DNA of 64,000 bases from UBA3700 sp964478025. Its GTDB lineage: Bacteria; Bacillota; Clostridia; Christensenellales; UBA3700. The stretch spans positions 49,912 to 113,911 of the forward strand of contig CAYZGK010000003.1 in NCBI GenBank assembly GCA_964478025.1, in the 5' to 3' direction. Numbering within the stretch: position 1 is the stretch's first letter; every line of letters begins with the position of its first letter. A program made the position numbers and the translations under genes. The notes beneath the pieces were generated by a model. The model made no database searches and had not been told where the DNA came from. It saw only the letters and a list, made by a program, of their open reading frames with translations. This document shows, in pieces, positions 41,896 through 49,807 of the stretch.

Positions 41896-43278
41896 TTATA
41901 AACCTAGCAACATAAGTAATGCTGAAGATATATATGGACGAAGATTTGTTGCTTCAACAACATTGTCGATATAACCATCTTTAGCAGCTTTTACTGGATT
42001 TAACATCATATCAGCATATTTATGAGAAAGTTTAGCAACGTTTTCTGAAACATCGCTTCCCTTTAATTGATCAGCCATCATAGCAACTGAAACTTCTTCA
42101 GATACTGGAGCAATCTTAGATTTTGTTGTAGCAAGAGTATATCCAAAACCTAATTCTTTACTCATTAATGCTGTATAACCATAACCAATAGCATCTCCAA
42201 AAGCAACACCAATTTTAGCAATTGATGATGTAGCAATTGTAGCAATTAAGTTATAAGTTGTTTTAGCAACACCAGCAACTTCGCAATCTAAACATGTTTT
42301 AACGCCCTTTGTATCTACTAAAGTAATTAAAGGTAATTCGTTATCATCAAGTTTTGCGATAAAGTTAGTAGCCTTAGATAAACCAGCCTTTGTAAGTTCT
42401 CCTTTTGTTGCAACAAATCCTACTGAAACACCATTAATCTTAGCAATTGAACAAGATACTTCACTTGCGTAATCTTTAGCATATTCAATAATAGAGTTCT
42501 TATCTGCAATTAATTTAACTGCTTCATGAGCATCAGCTTTTTCAAGATTTGGATCTACTCTATTAGGATCATCATCAACATTTTCATCAGAATCTGAAAT
42601 TGCATTCATTAACTTTGTTAATTGAGATTTTAAATCAGAATTATCTTCGTAAATAAATTGAGCTAAATCAGACTTTTCTGCGTATGCCTTAGCGCCTAAG
42701 TATTCCTTATAATCAACTGGGAAATTCTTAACTCCTGATACAAGATACATTGGAGAGTTAACACTCATTACTGCATCTTTTGACATGAACACGAAATCTG
42801 CACTAGCAACATAAGATGTCATTAAACCAACACTTACACCATTTACTACACAGATATGAGGAACATATCCTTTAAGTTCTGTACTTGCAGCAATAATCTT
42901 AGCATAACCTTCCATTATTGATGCACCATCTCCAACTCTAGCACCACAACTGTCGATAATAGAAATTAAAGGGGTTTGTGTGTTAACGGCTCTTGCAATA
43001 CATTTACTAATCTTTTCTGCATGAGCTGCACTTAAACTTCCCTTTAATACTTCTGCGTTTTGTGCAAATATTTGAATTGGATTTCCGTTGATTGTAGCGT
43101 AGCCTGTTACTACACCTTCTCCCAAAGCCTCAACAGCATCATCAAAACTCTTTCCTGAGAAAAATACATCAGTTTCAACGAAACTATCTTGGTCAACTAA
43201 AGAATTAATTAAACTCTTAGTCTTTTCTGTAGCTTTATCAATTTTTTTGATATCAGCTAGAAGATCTTTGTTTTCCAT
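41896..43278 (-). CDS. Diverged acyl-CoA carboxyltransferase (MmdA/PccB-like)
   Basis: A 460-residue protein with two crotonase-fold halves, as in MmdA, PccB or the 12S subunit of transcarboxylase. The N-half keeps a SGGAR-like element as SCGARVGDG (~109-117); the C-half has VDTKGVKTCLDCEVAG where active members have DxPGFxxGxxxE, and IGYGYTALMSKELG in place of the usual GGAY motif. Length is ~50 residues shorter than typical. Acyl-CoA substrate, and even activity, are therefore uncertain. First gene of the operon, with a promoter at 43347-43375 and GGAGGTTTCTATAA before the ATG. Confidence 0.75.
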   Translation of the reverse strand: MENKDLLADIKKIDKATEKTKSLINSLVDQDSFVETDVFFSGKSFDDAVEALGEGVVTGYATINGNPIQIFAQNAEVLKGSLSAAHAEKISKCIARAVNTQTPLISIIDSCGARVGDGASIMEGYAKIIAASTELKGYVPHICVVNGVSVGLMTSYVASADFVFMSKDAVMSVNSPMYLVSGVKNFPVDYKEYLGAKAYAEKSDLAQFIYEDNSDLKSQLTKLMNAISDSDENVDDDPNRVDPNLEKADAHEAVKLIADKNSIIEYAKDYASEVSCSIAKINGVSVGFVATKGELTKAGLSKATNFIAKLDDNELPLITLVDTKGVKTCLDCEVAGVAKTTYNLIATIATSSIAKIGVAFGDAIGYGYTALMSKELGFGYTLATTKSKIAPVSEEVSVAMMADQLKGSDVSENVAKLSHKYADMMLNPVKAAKDGYIDNVVEATNLRPYISSALLMLLGL

Positions 43279-43346
43279 TTATAGAAACCTCCAAAAAAAT
43301 TACAAATTTGTTTAAAAAATTTTTAATACCTAAAAATTCATTTAAT

Positions 43347-43375
43347 ATTATATTTATCGATATGTAAATAATCAA
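43347..43375 (-). promoter_or_regulatory. Promoter of the five-gene decarboxylase operon
   Basis: -35 TTGATT (43370-43375), a 17-base spacer, -10 TATAAT (43347-43352). The leader is about 60 bases and includes the small palindrome ACAAATTTGT. Confidence 0.65.
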
Positions 43376-43449
43376 GAAAATTTCGCAATAAATTTAACAA
43401 AAAATAAAAATAGAAAAATATGTTCTTAAATTATTATTTATTCAATATT

Positions 43450-44178
43450 TTATAAGCGTTTTAAGTACTCTATTTCAAAATCATTTAGATATCTATAGGC
43501 GCCTCTAGATAACCCACCTAATCTTAACTCACCAATAGAAATTCTTTTTAAGAAAATAACTTCTTCTTCAACTGCTTCAAACATTTTTCTTATTTGTCTA
43601 TTTTTTCCTTCGTGAATTGTAACTTCAAATTTTGAAATATTATTTTTAAATTCAACTAATTTAACCTTAGCTCTATTAGTTTTTACCTTATTTCCGTTTC
43701 CATCGTCTATTATTACACCTTTACGAAGTTGTGCAAGTTTATGCTCAAGAACTTGACCTTCAACTTTAACAACATAAGTTTTTGGAACTTCATGTGATGG
43801 ATGAGTTAAATTGTGTACTAAATCTCCATCATTTGTAAGAAGTAAAAGTCCTTCTGTATCATAATCTAGTCTACCAACTGGAACTAAATGAGGAATTGAA
43901 AGATCTTTTAAGTAATCAAACACAGTTAATCTACCTTTTTCATCAGAAACTGTTGTTATACAGCCTTTTGGTTTATACATCATAATATAGGAATAATTTT
44001 TAACTGGCTCAACAACTGTACCATCAACTGAAACTTTATCTTGATTTTCATTAACTTGAGTTCCAAGTTCTGTAACAACCTTTCCATTAACCTTAACATG
44101 ACCATCAAGTATTAATGAATCAGCACCTCTTCTTGAGGCAACTCCACATGATGCTAAAAATTTATTAAGTCTTTCCAT
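43450..44178 (-). CDS. rluB: Pseudouridine synthase of the RluB/RsuA family
   Basis: A 242-residue rRNA pseudouridine synthase. The N-terminal S4 domain (MERLNKFLASCGVASRRGADSLILDGHVKVNGKVVTELG) binds rRNA; the catalytic domain has VGRLDYDTEGLLLLTNDGDL with the catalytic Asp, and HEGKNRQIRKMF. RluB acts on 23S rRNA; RsuA on 16S, and length favours RluB. The start at 44178 follows AAGGAATTTAATT; a 30-codon extension upstream would be hydrophobic and lacks an RBS. Confidence 0.9.
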   Translation of the reverse strand: MERLNKFLASCGVASRRGADSLILDGHVKVNGKVVTELGTQVNENQDKVSVDGTVVEPVKNYSYIMMYKPKGCITTVSDEKGRLTVFDYLKDLSIPHLVPVGRLDYDTEGLLLLTNDGDLVHNLTHPSHEVPKTYVVKVEGQVLEHKLAQLRKGVIIDDGNGNKVKTNRAKVKLVEFKNNISKFEVTIHEGKNRQIRKMFEAVEEEVIFLKRISIGELRLGGLSRGAYRYLNDFEIEYLKRL

Positions 44179-44425
44179 AATTAAATTCCTTTTTATTAAC
44201 CAAACTATCTTGTTTATGATAAATGAAAATATGCAATTTAGCAACTTAATACAATATAGTTTAACCAAAATTCATTTTTGCATAAAATTAAATTTATACA
44301 ATTTTTAAACAATTTATTTTTAAGATTTATCTAATTTGTCAATTTAAGCAAACTCATCAAATAAAAATGAAAAAATCAATTTTTCAAAATAAGAAATAAA
44401 TTGTCTATATATTTTGAAAATCAGT

Positions 44426-44475
44426 TTAATTTAAAACTATTTTAGAATTATATTTTCTATTTTACGAATTTTTAA
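44426..44475 (+). repeat. Dispersed intergenic repeat, copy B
   Basis: Starts TTAATTTAAAACTATTTTAG, identical to copy A for 20 bases, then AATTATATTTTCTATTTTACG and AATTTTTAAC. Its second half is closer to copy C. Confidence 0.5.
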
Positions 44476-44612
44476 CAAAGTTTTCCTTTTTCAATGGATT
44501 TTTAATTTTTTTATAATTTCTTAAAATTTTTATGTTACAAAATTCCTTAAAATGAACGAGATTTTAAAATTTTATTATTGAATAGTTTTTGAATAATTTT
44601 AAGTTTTTATAC

Positions 44613-44639
44613 AAAAAAAATTCACACTTAAAATGTGAA
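44613..44639 (-). terminator. Terminator of the lysA-like/M50/scpA/scpB operon
   Basis: On the minus strand TTCACA, a 7-base loop, TGTGAA, then TTTTTTTT. It lies about 40 bases after the scpB stop. Confidence 0.8.
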
Positions 44640-44677
44640 CTTTATTCTTTTTTTTAATCTTTTGAAAGTTTTAGATT

Positions 44678-45469
44678 TTAAAATGGCATCTCATCATCGC
44701 CATCACTTGAAGAGTTTTCATCTTTATTTTCTTCTATCTCAACATCTTCTAATTCGCCAAGATCACTTTCCTCACCTGAGTATTCTTCAACTTCTTCTTC
44801 GTCTAAGAATGTTGGCATTCCATTATCTAAATCGCCAAATTCGCCAAATTCAGCCTCTTGTTGTAATTGTGCATCAGTTGGCTCATCATCAGTATCCTCT
44901 TCCCTATATAGACCTTCTTTTTGAACATTGAAGTTTCCAAGTTCATACATACGTTGTTTTACATCTTCAATTCCTGGCAAATCTGATAAGTCTCTTAAAT
45001 CGAATTTCTTTAAAAACCCATCAGTTGTAGCATATAAAAGTGGACGACCTGGAGTTGCGTCATATCCAGCAACACAAATTAAATCAGCTTTAAGAAGCAT
45101 TGAAATGGCGTAATCTGCAGCAACTTCACCACGAAGCTCCTCAATTGAACTTTTCTTTATTGGTTGATAGTACGCAATAATAGATAAAACTTCCATTAAA
45201 CTCTTTGTTAATTCTTTTTCTTTAACAGGTTGAAGTGCACTTGAAACTATATCGCCATATTTATCATTTGAGCAAAATTGAACTTTATCTTCAAATTGTT
45301 GTAGCAAAATGCCACAATCTCCGCTATATTTTTCAGCCAATTTATCTATTGCATCATTTAAATTCTTTCTTGATACATCCTCTGGCAAATGATCTAATAT
45401 CTCTTTTTTAGAGATAGCATTTCCAGCAGCGAATATCATAGCCTCAATTACATTTACTAAATTTTCCAT
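44678..45469 (-). CDS. scpB: Segregation and condensation protein B, with acidic tail
   Basis: A 263-residue ScpB. Residues 1-180 hold the two winged-helix domains (VNVIEAMIFAAGNAISKKEIL, LMEVLSIIAYYQPIKKSSIEELRG, GRPLLYATTDGFLKKFDLRDL). It dimerises and binds ScpA and Smc in the bacterial condensin. The C-terminal ~75 residues are almost wholly acidic (EEEVEEYSGEESDLGELEDVEIEE), longer than the short tail of usual ScpB (~190-200 residues). It overlaps scpA by one base (TAATG). Confidence 0.93.
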   Translation of the reverse strand: MENLVNVIEAMIFAAGNAISKKEILDHLPEDVSRKNLNDAIDKLAEKYSGDCGILLQQFEDKVQFCSNDKYGDIVSSALQPVKEKELTKSLMEVLSIIAYYQPIKKSSIEELRGEVAADYAISMLLKADLICVAGYDATPGRPLLYATTDGFLKKFDLRDLSDLPGIEDVKQRMYELGNFNVQKEGLYREEDTDDEPTDAQLQQEAEFGEFGDLDNGMPTFLDEEEVEEYSGEESDLGELEDVEIEENKDENSSSDGDDEMPF

Positions 45470-46311
45470 TATTCTTCCTCCGAGCCATCAATTGAAGCAA
45501 GTGCTTCCAAATTAACGCCCTCTACATCTAATTCTGGGTTAAATTCTATTTCTATTTCGTCTTTATCGCTCTCTTGTTTAACAAGCAATACTTGTTTTGA
45601 TACAAGTCTTAATAAAGCCTGGAAGTCTGAAATAACTTGCCCCCTTGTAATTTTCTTATCAAATAAAGAATAAAAACCTACCTTTTTCTTTGAATGAAGC
45701 ATCTTGGTTAATCTTACAGATTCTTCAGATAATGGATATGGATCCTTAGGAATTGTCTTATTTTGCATTCCTAGTGGATTTTGAACTCTTTCATCCATTA
45801 ACATTACAATTTCACCAAAAGCATCTAAAAGCTTATCTATGTTAAATTTGTTTATAACAATAATTGCGTCTGAATCAGAATATTTTGGTTGACGATTTAT
45901 TCTATTTAATTTTTCTCTACTTTTTAAATTTTGAACATTATCTTGTACTATCTTATAAATTTCCAATCTACGCCTTAATTCAGCCTCAGCATCAGAATCT
46001 GTAGCTTCAAAATCTTCGCCTTCATCTTCAACTGGAACATACGCAAGAACGGAAGCTTTTATCTTTAAAAGCGTTGTCGCTATTTTTATAAAGTCAGAAG
46101 CAACATCTGCATCAATTTTATCTAACTGTCCAAGATAAAAAACAAATTGATCTGTAACTAAATGAAGCGGGAAAGTTCTTATATCATATAAACTTCCATA
46201 TGCATCATTTTCAGTAATTAATTTGTATAAAACATCGATAGGACCACTAAAATCCTCAATTTTTAAACTAACAACACTCGCAGGATGATATTCAAAAATT
46301 TTCTCAGCCAT
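45469..46311 (-). CDS. scpA: Segregation and condensation protein A (kleisin)
   Basis: A 280-residue kleisin. The N-terminal LKIEDFSGPIDVLYKLITENDAYGSLYDI and DFIKIATTLLKIKASVL motifs bind the neck of Smc; the C-terminal winged helix (GQVISDFQALLRLVSKQVLLVKQE) binds the Smc head; the middle contacts ScpB. The start is set at 46311 (MAEKIFEY), overlapping the M50 stop by one base and preceded by TTAGGAGT; a frame ten codons longer exists. smc is not in this window. Confidence 0.93.
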   Translation of the reverse strand: MAEKIFEYHPASVVSLKIEDFSGPIDVLYKLITENDAYGSLYDIRTFPLHLVTDQFVFYLGQLDKIDADVASDFIKIATTLLKIKASVLAYVPVEDEGEDFEATDSDAEAELRRRLEIYKIVQDNVQNLKSREKLNRINRQPKYSDSDAIIVINKFNIDKLLDAFGEIVMLMDERVQNPLGMQNKTIPKDPYPLSEESVRLTKMLHSKKKVGFYSLFDKKITRGQVISDFQALLRLVSKQVLLVKQESDKDEIEIEFNPELDVEGVNLEALASIDGSEEE

Positions 46312-47024
46312 TAGAAACTTACTCCTAAGATAGCTCCCCAAATTTTATTGAAAATTAATTGAGCTAAATCATTTACCATTCCGAATAATGATGTTCCAAA
46401 AACACTTGATGACACAAATGAAATACCAATAAATGCTATCATTACCCAGTTTCCATATCTATACATAAAATTAACAAATCTATTATCTGGGTCTGCAAGC
46501 GTTTCTACAATTCTAAAACCATCAAGCGGATAAATTGGAAGTAAATTAAATACCATAAGTAAAACATTTACTTGCATTCCTAAGTAGAATAAATATAAGA
46601 AAAATTCTACTAAATAATACTCAAAGTTTCTAGAGGTAAAACTAGAAGGCGCAAACTTTAATATTAAAGCAAGCCCTACAGAATTAATAAACGCAAGGCT
46701 AAGATTAACAATAACTCCACCTAAGGATGTTAAAATCATACCTTTTTTGTATTCTCTAAAATTTCTTGGATCAATTGGAACTGGTTTTGCCCAACCAAAT
46801 CCAACAAGAAGCATCATTATTGTTCCTACAAGAGACAAATGTTTTGCGGGATTTAAAGATAATCTACCGGCCATTTTAGCGGTTTCATCACCATTTAAAT
46901 ACGCAACATAACCATGTCCTAATTCATGCAAAATAATTGCAGCTAAAAGAACAATTGCATAAGCAGCAAGCAAAACTATTGCTTCTAAAAATGTACTTGA
47001 GGCTCTAAAAATTGAAACTAACAT
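46311..47024 (-). CDS. M50 (site-2 protease) family membrane metalloprotease
   Basis: A 237-residue membrane protein with five or six helices. The zinc motif HELGH (33-37) sits in the first helix pair and the third ligand in NLLPIYPLDGFR (~155-166). M50 proteases cleave within the membrane; this short rhomboid-free class has no known substrate. It is conserved in this position between lysA and scpA in Clostridia. It starts one base after the lysA-like stop. Confidence 0.9.
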   Translation of the reverse strand: MLVSIFRASSTFLEAIVLLAAYAIVLLAAIILHELGHGYVAYLNGDETAKMAGRLSLNPAKHLSLVGTIMMLLVGFGWAKPVPIDPRNFREYKKGMILTSLGGVIVNLSLAFINSVGLALILKFAPSSFTSRNFEYYLVEFFLYLFYLGMQVNVLLMVFNLLPIYPLDGFRIVETLADPDNRFVNFMYRYGNWVMIAFIGISFVSSSVFGTSLFGMVNDLAQLIFNKIWGAILGVSF

Positions 47025-47025
47025 T

Positions 47026-48306
47026 TTACGACATCTCCACTTCTTCTACGTCATTTTTTAAAATGTCTTCATATGTTTGACCCTTAATAACAATACCACT
47101 CTTTCCGTCTTTAACAAATATTACTGTTGGTAATAAATTTCTATTCATATTATTAGATAGCGCATATTTAAAATCGCCTGTAGATAGAAGTGCTAAAATA
47201 TCGTCTCTATTTATTTCAGGAAGAACAACATCATCAAAAATAATATTTTCTTTTTCAGAACTCTTTCCTGCGATAGAAACTAGATTAGATGGTCTATCTT
47301 CAGCTTTATTTGCTAACATTACCTCGTATGTATTACCCAAGAACAACGTTGTCATATTATCAAACATTCCACCATCAATTGCTATAAATTTCTTACCATA
47401 TTCAGTTTCTTTTATACTACCAACTCTATATAAAGTTACTCCAGCTTCAGAAATTACCGATCTTCCTGGTTGGATAACCAATCTTGGTTTATTTAAATTA
47501 TTTTCAAGTAAACTATCTATTACAAGTTTAGAGATAAGTCTACCATATTCGTCATAATTATCTTCATTAAACATATTTGTATTTGATGAATAATATGGTC
47601 CAAAACCACCACCAAAAGCAATTTCCTCAATCTCAACGCCATTAGCTTTTGCTTTTTTCATAAATTCAATCAAAGCCGAAATTAAAATTACATATTTTGT
47701 TGAATCCGCTGTAGGTGATGAAATTTGGCTACTTAAACCATAAAAATGCAAGTTTGCGCATTTTTCAATTAACTCTATAACATCTAATGCTTCGTTCTTT
47801 AGAATAGAAAAACCAAAATTAGATTCTACATCTCCATTTATGGAAATCATTATATTTTGCTTAACTTTATATTCTTCGCATAGTGCGTCAATAATCTTTA
47901 TTTCATCAACATTTCCAACAACTATACGGCCAATATGATTTTCTATTGCCATTCTAAGTTCAGCTTCTGTTTTGTTATTTCCACATAAATATGCATTTTT
48001 TAAATCATACCCAGACTTAATTGCTGTATAAAGTTCTCCACCAGAATAAACAACTAAATCAACCTCTTCTTCTTGTAAAAGTTTATATAGCGCTATACAT
48101 GAAAATGCAGTTGATGCATAAGCCATATTACCCAAACCATAGTTTTTTAAAACTGAACGTTTAAACTTTCTACAAACTTCTCTTATATGTTGTTCATCAA
48201 GAACATACAAAGGAGTTGAATATTTAGTGACCAAATCCACAGCATCACAGCCGCCAATTTCTAGATGTCCTAAATCATTAATATTCAAAGTATCACTAAA
48301 ACGCAT
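47026..48306 (-). CDS. Diaminopimelate decarboxylase homologue lacking the catalytic lysine (probable pseudoenzyme)
   Basis: A 426-residue protein with the full LysA fold and length: HLEIGGCDAVDLVTKYSTPLYV, YSGGELYTAIKSGY, GGGFGPYYSS, QPGRSVISEAG, IDGGMFDN and TYEDIL. However, the PLP-binding Lys of YASKAF is Thr66 (YASTAF; codon ACT at 48111-48109). The CHIGSQ histidine is gone (GLSSQIS, 190-196), the segment around the first substrate loop is ~10 residues shorter, EPGR is QPGR, and the catalytic CCESGD is SSEKEN (349-354). It should not decarboxylate. The frame is intact and ribosome binding (AAGGAGACAAGTT) is good, so a non-catalytic role is likely. The start is 48306, nine codons inside the longest frame. 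Confidence 0.88.
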   Translation of the reverse strand: MRFSDTLNINDLGHLEIGGCDAVDLVTKYSTPLYVLDEQHIREVCRKFKRSVLKNYGLGNMAYASTAFSCIALYKLLQEEEVDLVVYSGGELYTAIKSGYDLKNAYLCGNNKTEAELRMAIENHIGRIVVGNVDEIKIIDALCEEYKVKQNIMISINGDVESNFGFSILKNEALDVIELIEKCANLHFYGLSSQISSPTADSTKYVILISALIEFMKKAKANGVEIEEIAFGGGFGPYYSSNTNMFNEDNYDEYGRLISKLVIDSLLENNLNKPRLVIQPGRSVISEAGVTLYRVGSIKETEYGKKFIAIDGGMFDNMTTLFLGNTYEVMLANKAEDRPSNLVSIAGKSSEKENIIFDDVVLPEINRDDILALLSTGDFKYALSNNMNRNLLPTVIFVKDGKSGIVIKGQTYEDILKNDVEEVEMS

Positions 48307-48336
48307 AACTTGTCTCCTTGCCAAAACTTCCACACT

Positions 48337-48366
48337 ATTTTAGCAACTTCTTACTATATAAGTCAA
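48337..48366 (-). promoter_or_regulatory. Promoter of the lysA-like/M50/scpA/scpB operon
   Basis: -35 TTGACT (48361-48366), an 18-base spacer, -10 TAAAAT (48337-48342), about 30 bases before the ATG at 48306. Confidence 0.55.
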
Positions 48367-48374
48367 TGCGCGTT

Positions 48375-48896
48375 TTATATTATTATATATTTAATAATAG
48401 ATAAATATACAAGGAACGCAAAAATCAAGAAAATAAAAATCAGTTTAAATGATGTAACAAAGTTAGATAATTTAATATTATTTACCTTAATTTTAGAAAA
48501 CATAATACAAACAATAGAAAAAACAAACGCAATTCCAAGAACCATAAGGGATTGAGCTATTTGAGTAGAATCTTGTTTTATAATCAAAAATACTAGATAT
48601 AACGCATAAAACAAAATAATAATTCCCATCAAAAGTATTGAAATATTCGAAAATTTCACCATACTAATTGCGGACTTATCTTTTTGTTTTTGCTCTATTT
48701 CTTCTTTGCTTGTTGTTTCAAACAAATTATTTTTTTGCTCAAGAGGCGGTGTTGTTATAGCAGCAGGCATATCTTTAATTAAGCCTAATTCCACTTTTGT
48801 TTTATTTCCACAATATAAACATTTAGCTATGCCATAATCTTTATCTTCTAAAGATAACTCTCCACCACATATTGGACATCTAAACTCGTTCATCAT
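48375..48896 (-). CDS. Zinc-ribbon protein with two membrane helices (YdjG/YdjH-like layout)
   Basis: A 173-residue protein. An N-terminal zinc ribbon CPICGGELSLEDKDYGIAKCLYCG (residues ~6-30), a linker, and two pairs of hydrophobic helices (~78-103, ~113-133 and a further segment ~145-170). Last gene of a four-gene operon led by an SPFH protein. In Bacillus, the ydjFGHI operon joins PspA, zinc-ribbon membrane proteins and an SPFH protein; this gene would take the membrane role. It overlaps the previous gene by four bases. Confidence 0.65.
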   Translation of the reverse strand: MMNEFRCPICGGELSLEDKDYGIAKCLYCGNKTKVELGLIKDMPAAITTPPLEQKNNLFETTSKEEIEQKQKDKSAISMVKFSNISILLMGIIILFYALYLVFLIIKQDSTQIAQSLMVLGIAFVFSIVCIMFSKIKVNNIKLSNFVTSFKLIFIFLIFAFLVYLSIIKYIII

Positions 48897-49465
48897 TTTT
48901 CCTCTGTTACTATCTTATTTTGTTTATCATCTTCTTCTTTTATCTCAAACAAAGATAAAAGCTCATCTTCTTGCATGCTTGTTATTCCATAAATTTTTAA
49001 ATTTTCATTATACATTTCACTAATAGATACGAACATATCGTCTGCATTTGTTAAAACGTCTTCTTCTAAAACTTTAGTATCTAACGCTTTATTTAAGAAA
49101 ATTGCTAATTCTTTTTGATCATGTAAGCAAGATAAAAGTTTTAATCCACTTACTCTTTTAATTAAGTCATTGTTTTCAAAGGCATCTTTTAATCTATTTG
49201 CCATTTTTATGTTATATAAAACATAAAGGCCTTGTTTTATACTTCTATCTCTAAGCTCATTTTCATTGGATATTTTTTTAACAATAAAAAGTTTACTTAT
49301 TCTATCCTCTGCCTTTTTTCCATCTTCCATCAAAACGTTAATCTTATTGCTGTGCAAAGATATCTTTTCTTCAATCAAGCCTTCTTCACGCTCAAGTTGA
49401 CAAATAGCATCAATTATTTCATCTTTAGTGATTTCCTCAAATATATTTTTCTTTCTAAAACACAT
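48893..49465 (-). CDS. Helical protein with ESCRT-III (Snf7)-like pattern
   Basis: A 190-residue, almost entirely helical protein. After a basic MCFRKKN, helix 1 (EEITKDEIIDAICQLEREEGLIEEKISLHSNKI) and helix 2 (ELRDRSIKQGLYVLYNIKMANRLKDAF) form a long hairpin like the Snf7 core, followed by shorter helices with a DDMFVSISEMYNENLKIYG segment and an acidic end (QEDELLSLFEIKEEDD) that resembles the regulatory tail of ESCRT-III. No family name is proven; a generic coiled coil is the alternative. PspA/Vipp1, the known bacterial ESCRT-III proteins, often pair with SPFH proteins, as here. Confidence 0.55.
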   Translation of the reverse strand: MCFRKKNIFEEITKDEIIDAICQLEREEGLIEEKISLHSNKINVLMEDGKKAEDRISKLFIVKKISNENELRDRSIKQGLYVLYNIKMANRLKDAFENNDLIKRVSGLKLLSCLHDQKELAIFLNKALDTKVLEEDVLTNADDMFVSISEMYNENLKIYGITSMQEDELLSLFEIKEEDDKQNKIVTEEK

Positions 49466-49806
49466 TATTTTATCTCCTTAGCATTTCTCTCTTTAATTAA
49501 GACTTTTACCTCTAGAATAAGAGATTCTATATAATCTTTATCCTGTCCATCTAATTTATTAAATAAAAGTCTCAATTCTCCGATTTTATCGCGAATTTTC
49601 TTATCTATTTCATAAACCACAACATTATCTCTAGGAGAAAGATATTTAAGCTCTTCTTGAACAGTTAAAAGTGCCGTTTTAAAAACTTTATTTCTATCCA
49701 ATTCAATTAAGATATCTATCTCTTGACTTGTAAGTAAAATTGTTTTTCTATCTTCAATATAAACATCAATTTCTTCTTTAACTTCTTTTTTCTTTTTAAA
49801 ACACAT
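49465..49806 (-). CDS. Small helical protein of the SPFH operon
   Basis: A 113-residue, charged, largely helical protein. It opens with MCFKKKKE, nearly the same as the next protein (MCFRKKN), then TSQEIDILIELDRNKVFKTALLTVQEEL and a C-terminal helix LILEVKVLIKERN. I do not recognise a family. It starts one base after the SPFH stop and its own stop overlaps the next start by one base, so it belongs to the same translation unit. The shared N-terminus may be a membrane-targeting or interaction signal. Confidence 0.6.
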   Translation of the reverse strand: MCFKKKKEVKEEIDVYIEDRKTILLTSQEIDILIELDRNKVFKTALLTVQEELKYLSPRDNVVVYEIDKKIRDKIGELRLLFNKLDGQDKDYIESLILEVKVLIKERNAKEIK

Positions 49807-49807
49807 A

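Larger units (their letters stand above)
44179..44677. other. 499-base AT-rich gap between rluB and scpB
   Basis: No gene seen. It contains the scpB terminator (44613-44639), copy B of the dispersed repeat (44426-44475) and the motif AACGAGATTT (near 44556), also found at 14190. The promoter of rluB must lie in the right-hand part of this gap toward the gene but is not obvious. Confidence 0.55.

Noticed and set aside
43303..43312. ACAAATTTGT in the decarboxylase operon leader as a LexA box
   Set aside because: It resembles the palindrome before lexA but short A/T palindromes are expected by chance here, and the operon has no link to DNA damage.
44179..44268. 30-codon extension of rluB
   Set aside because: The inner ATG has an RBS and starts the S4 domain directly; the extension is hydrophobic and unlike the family.
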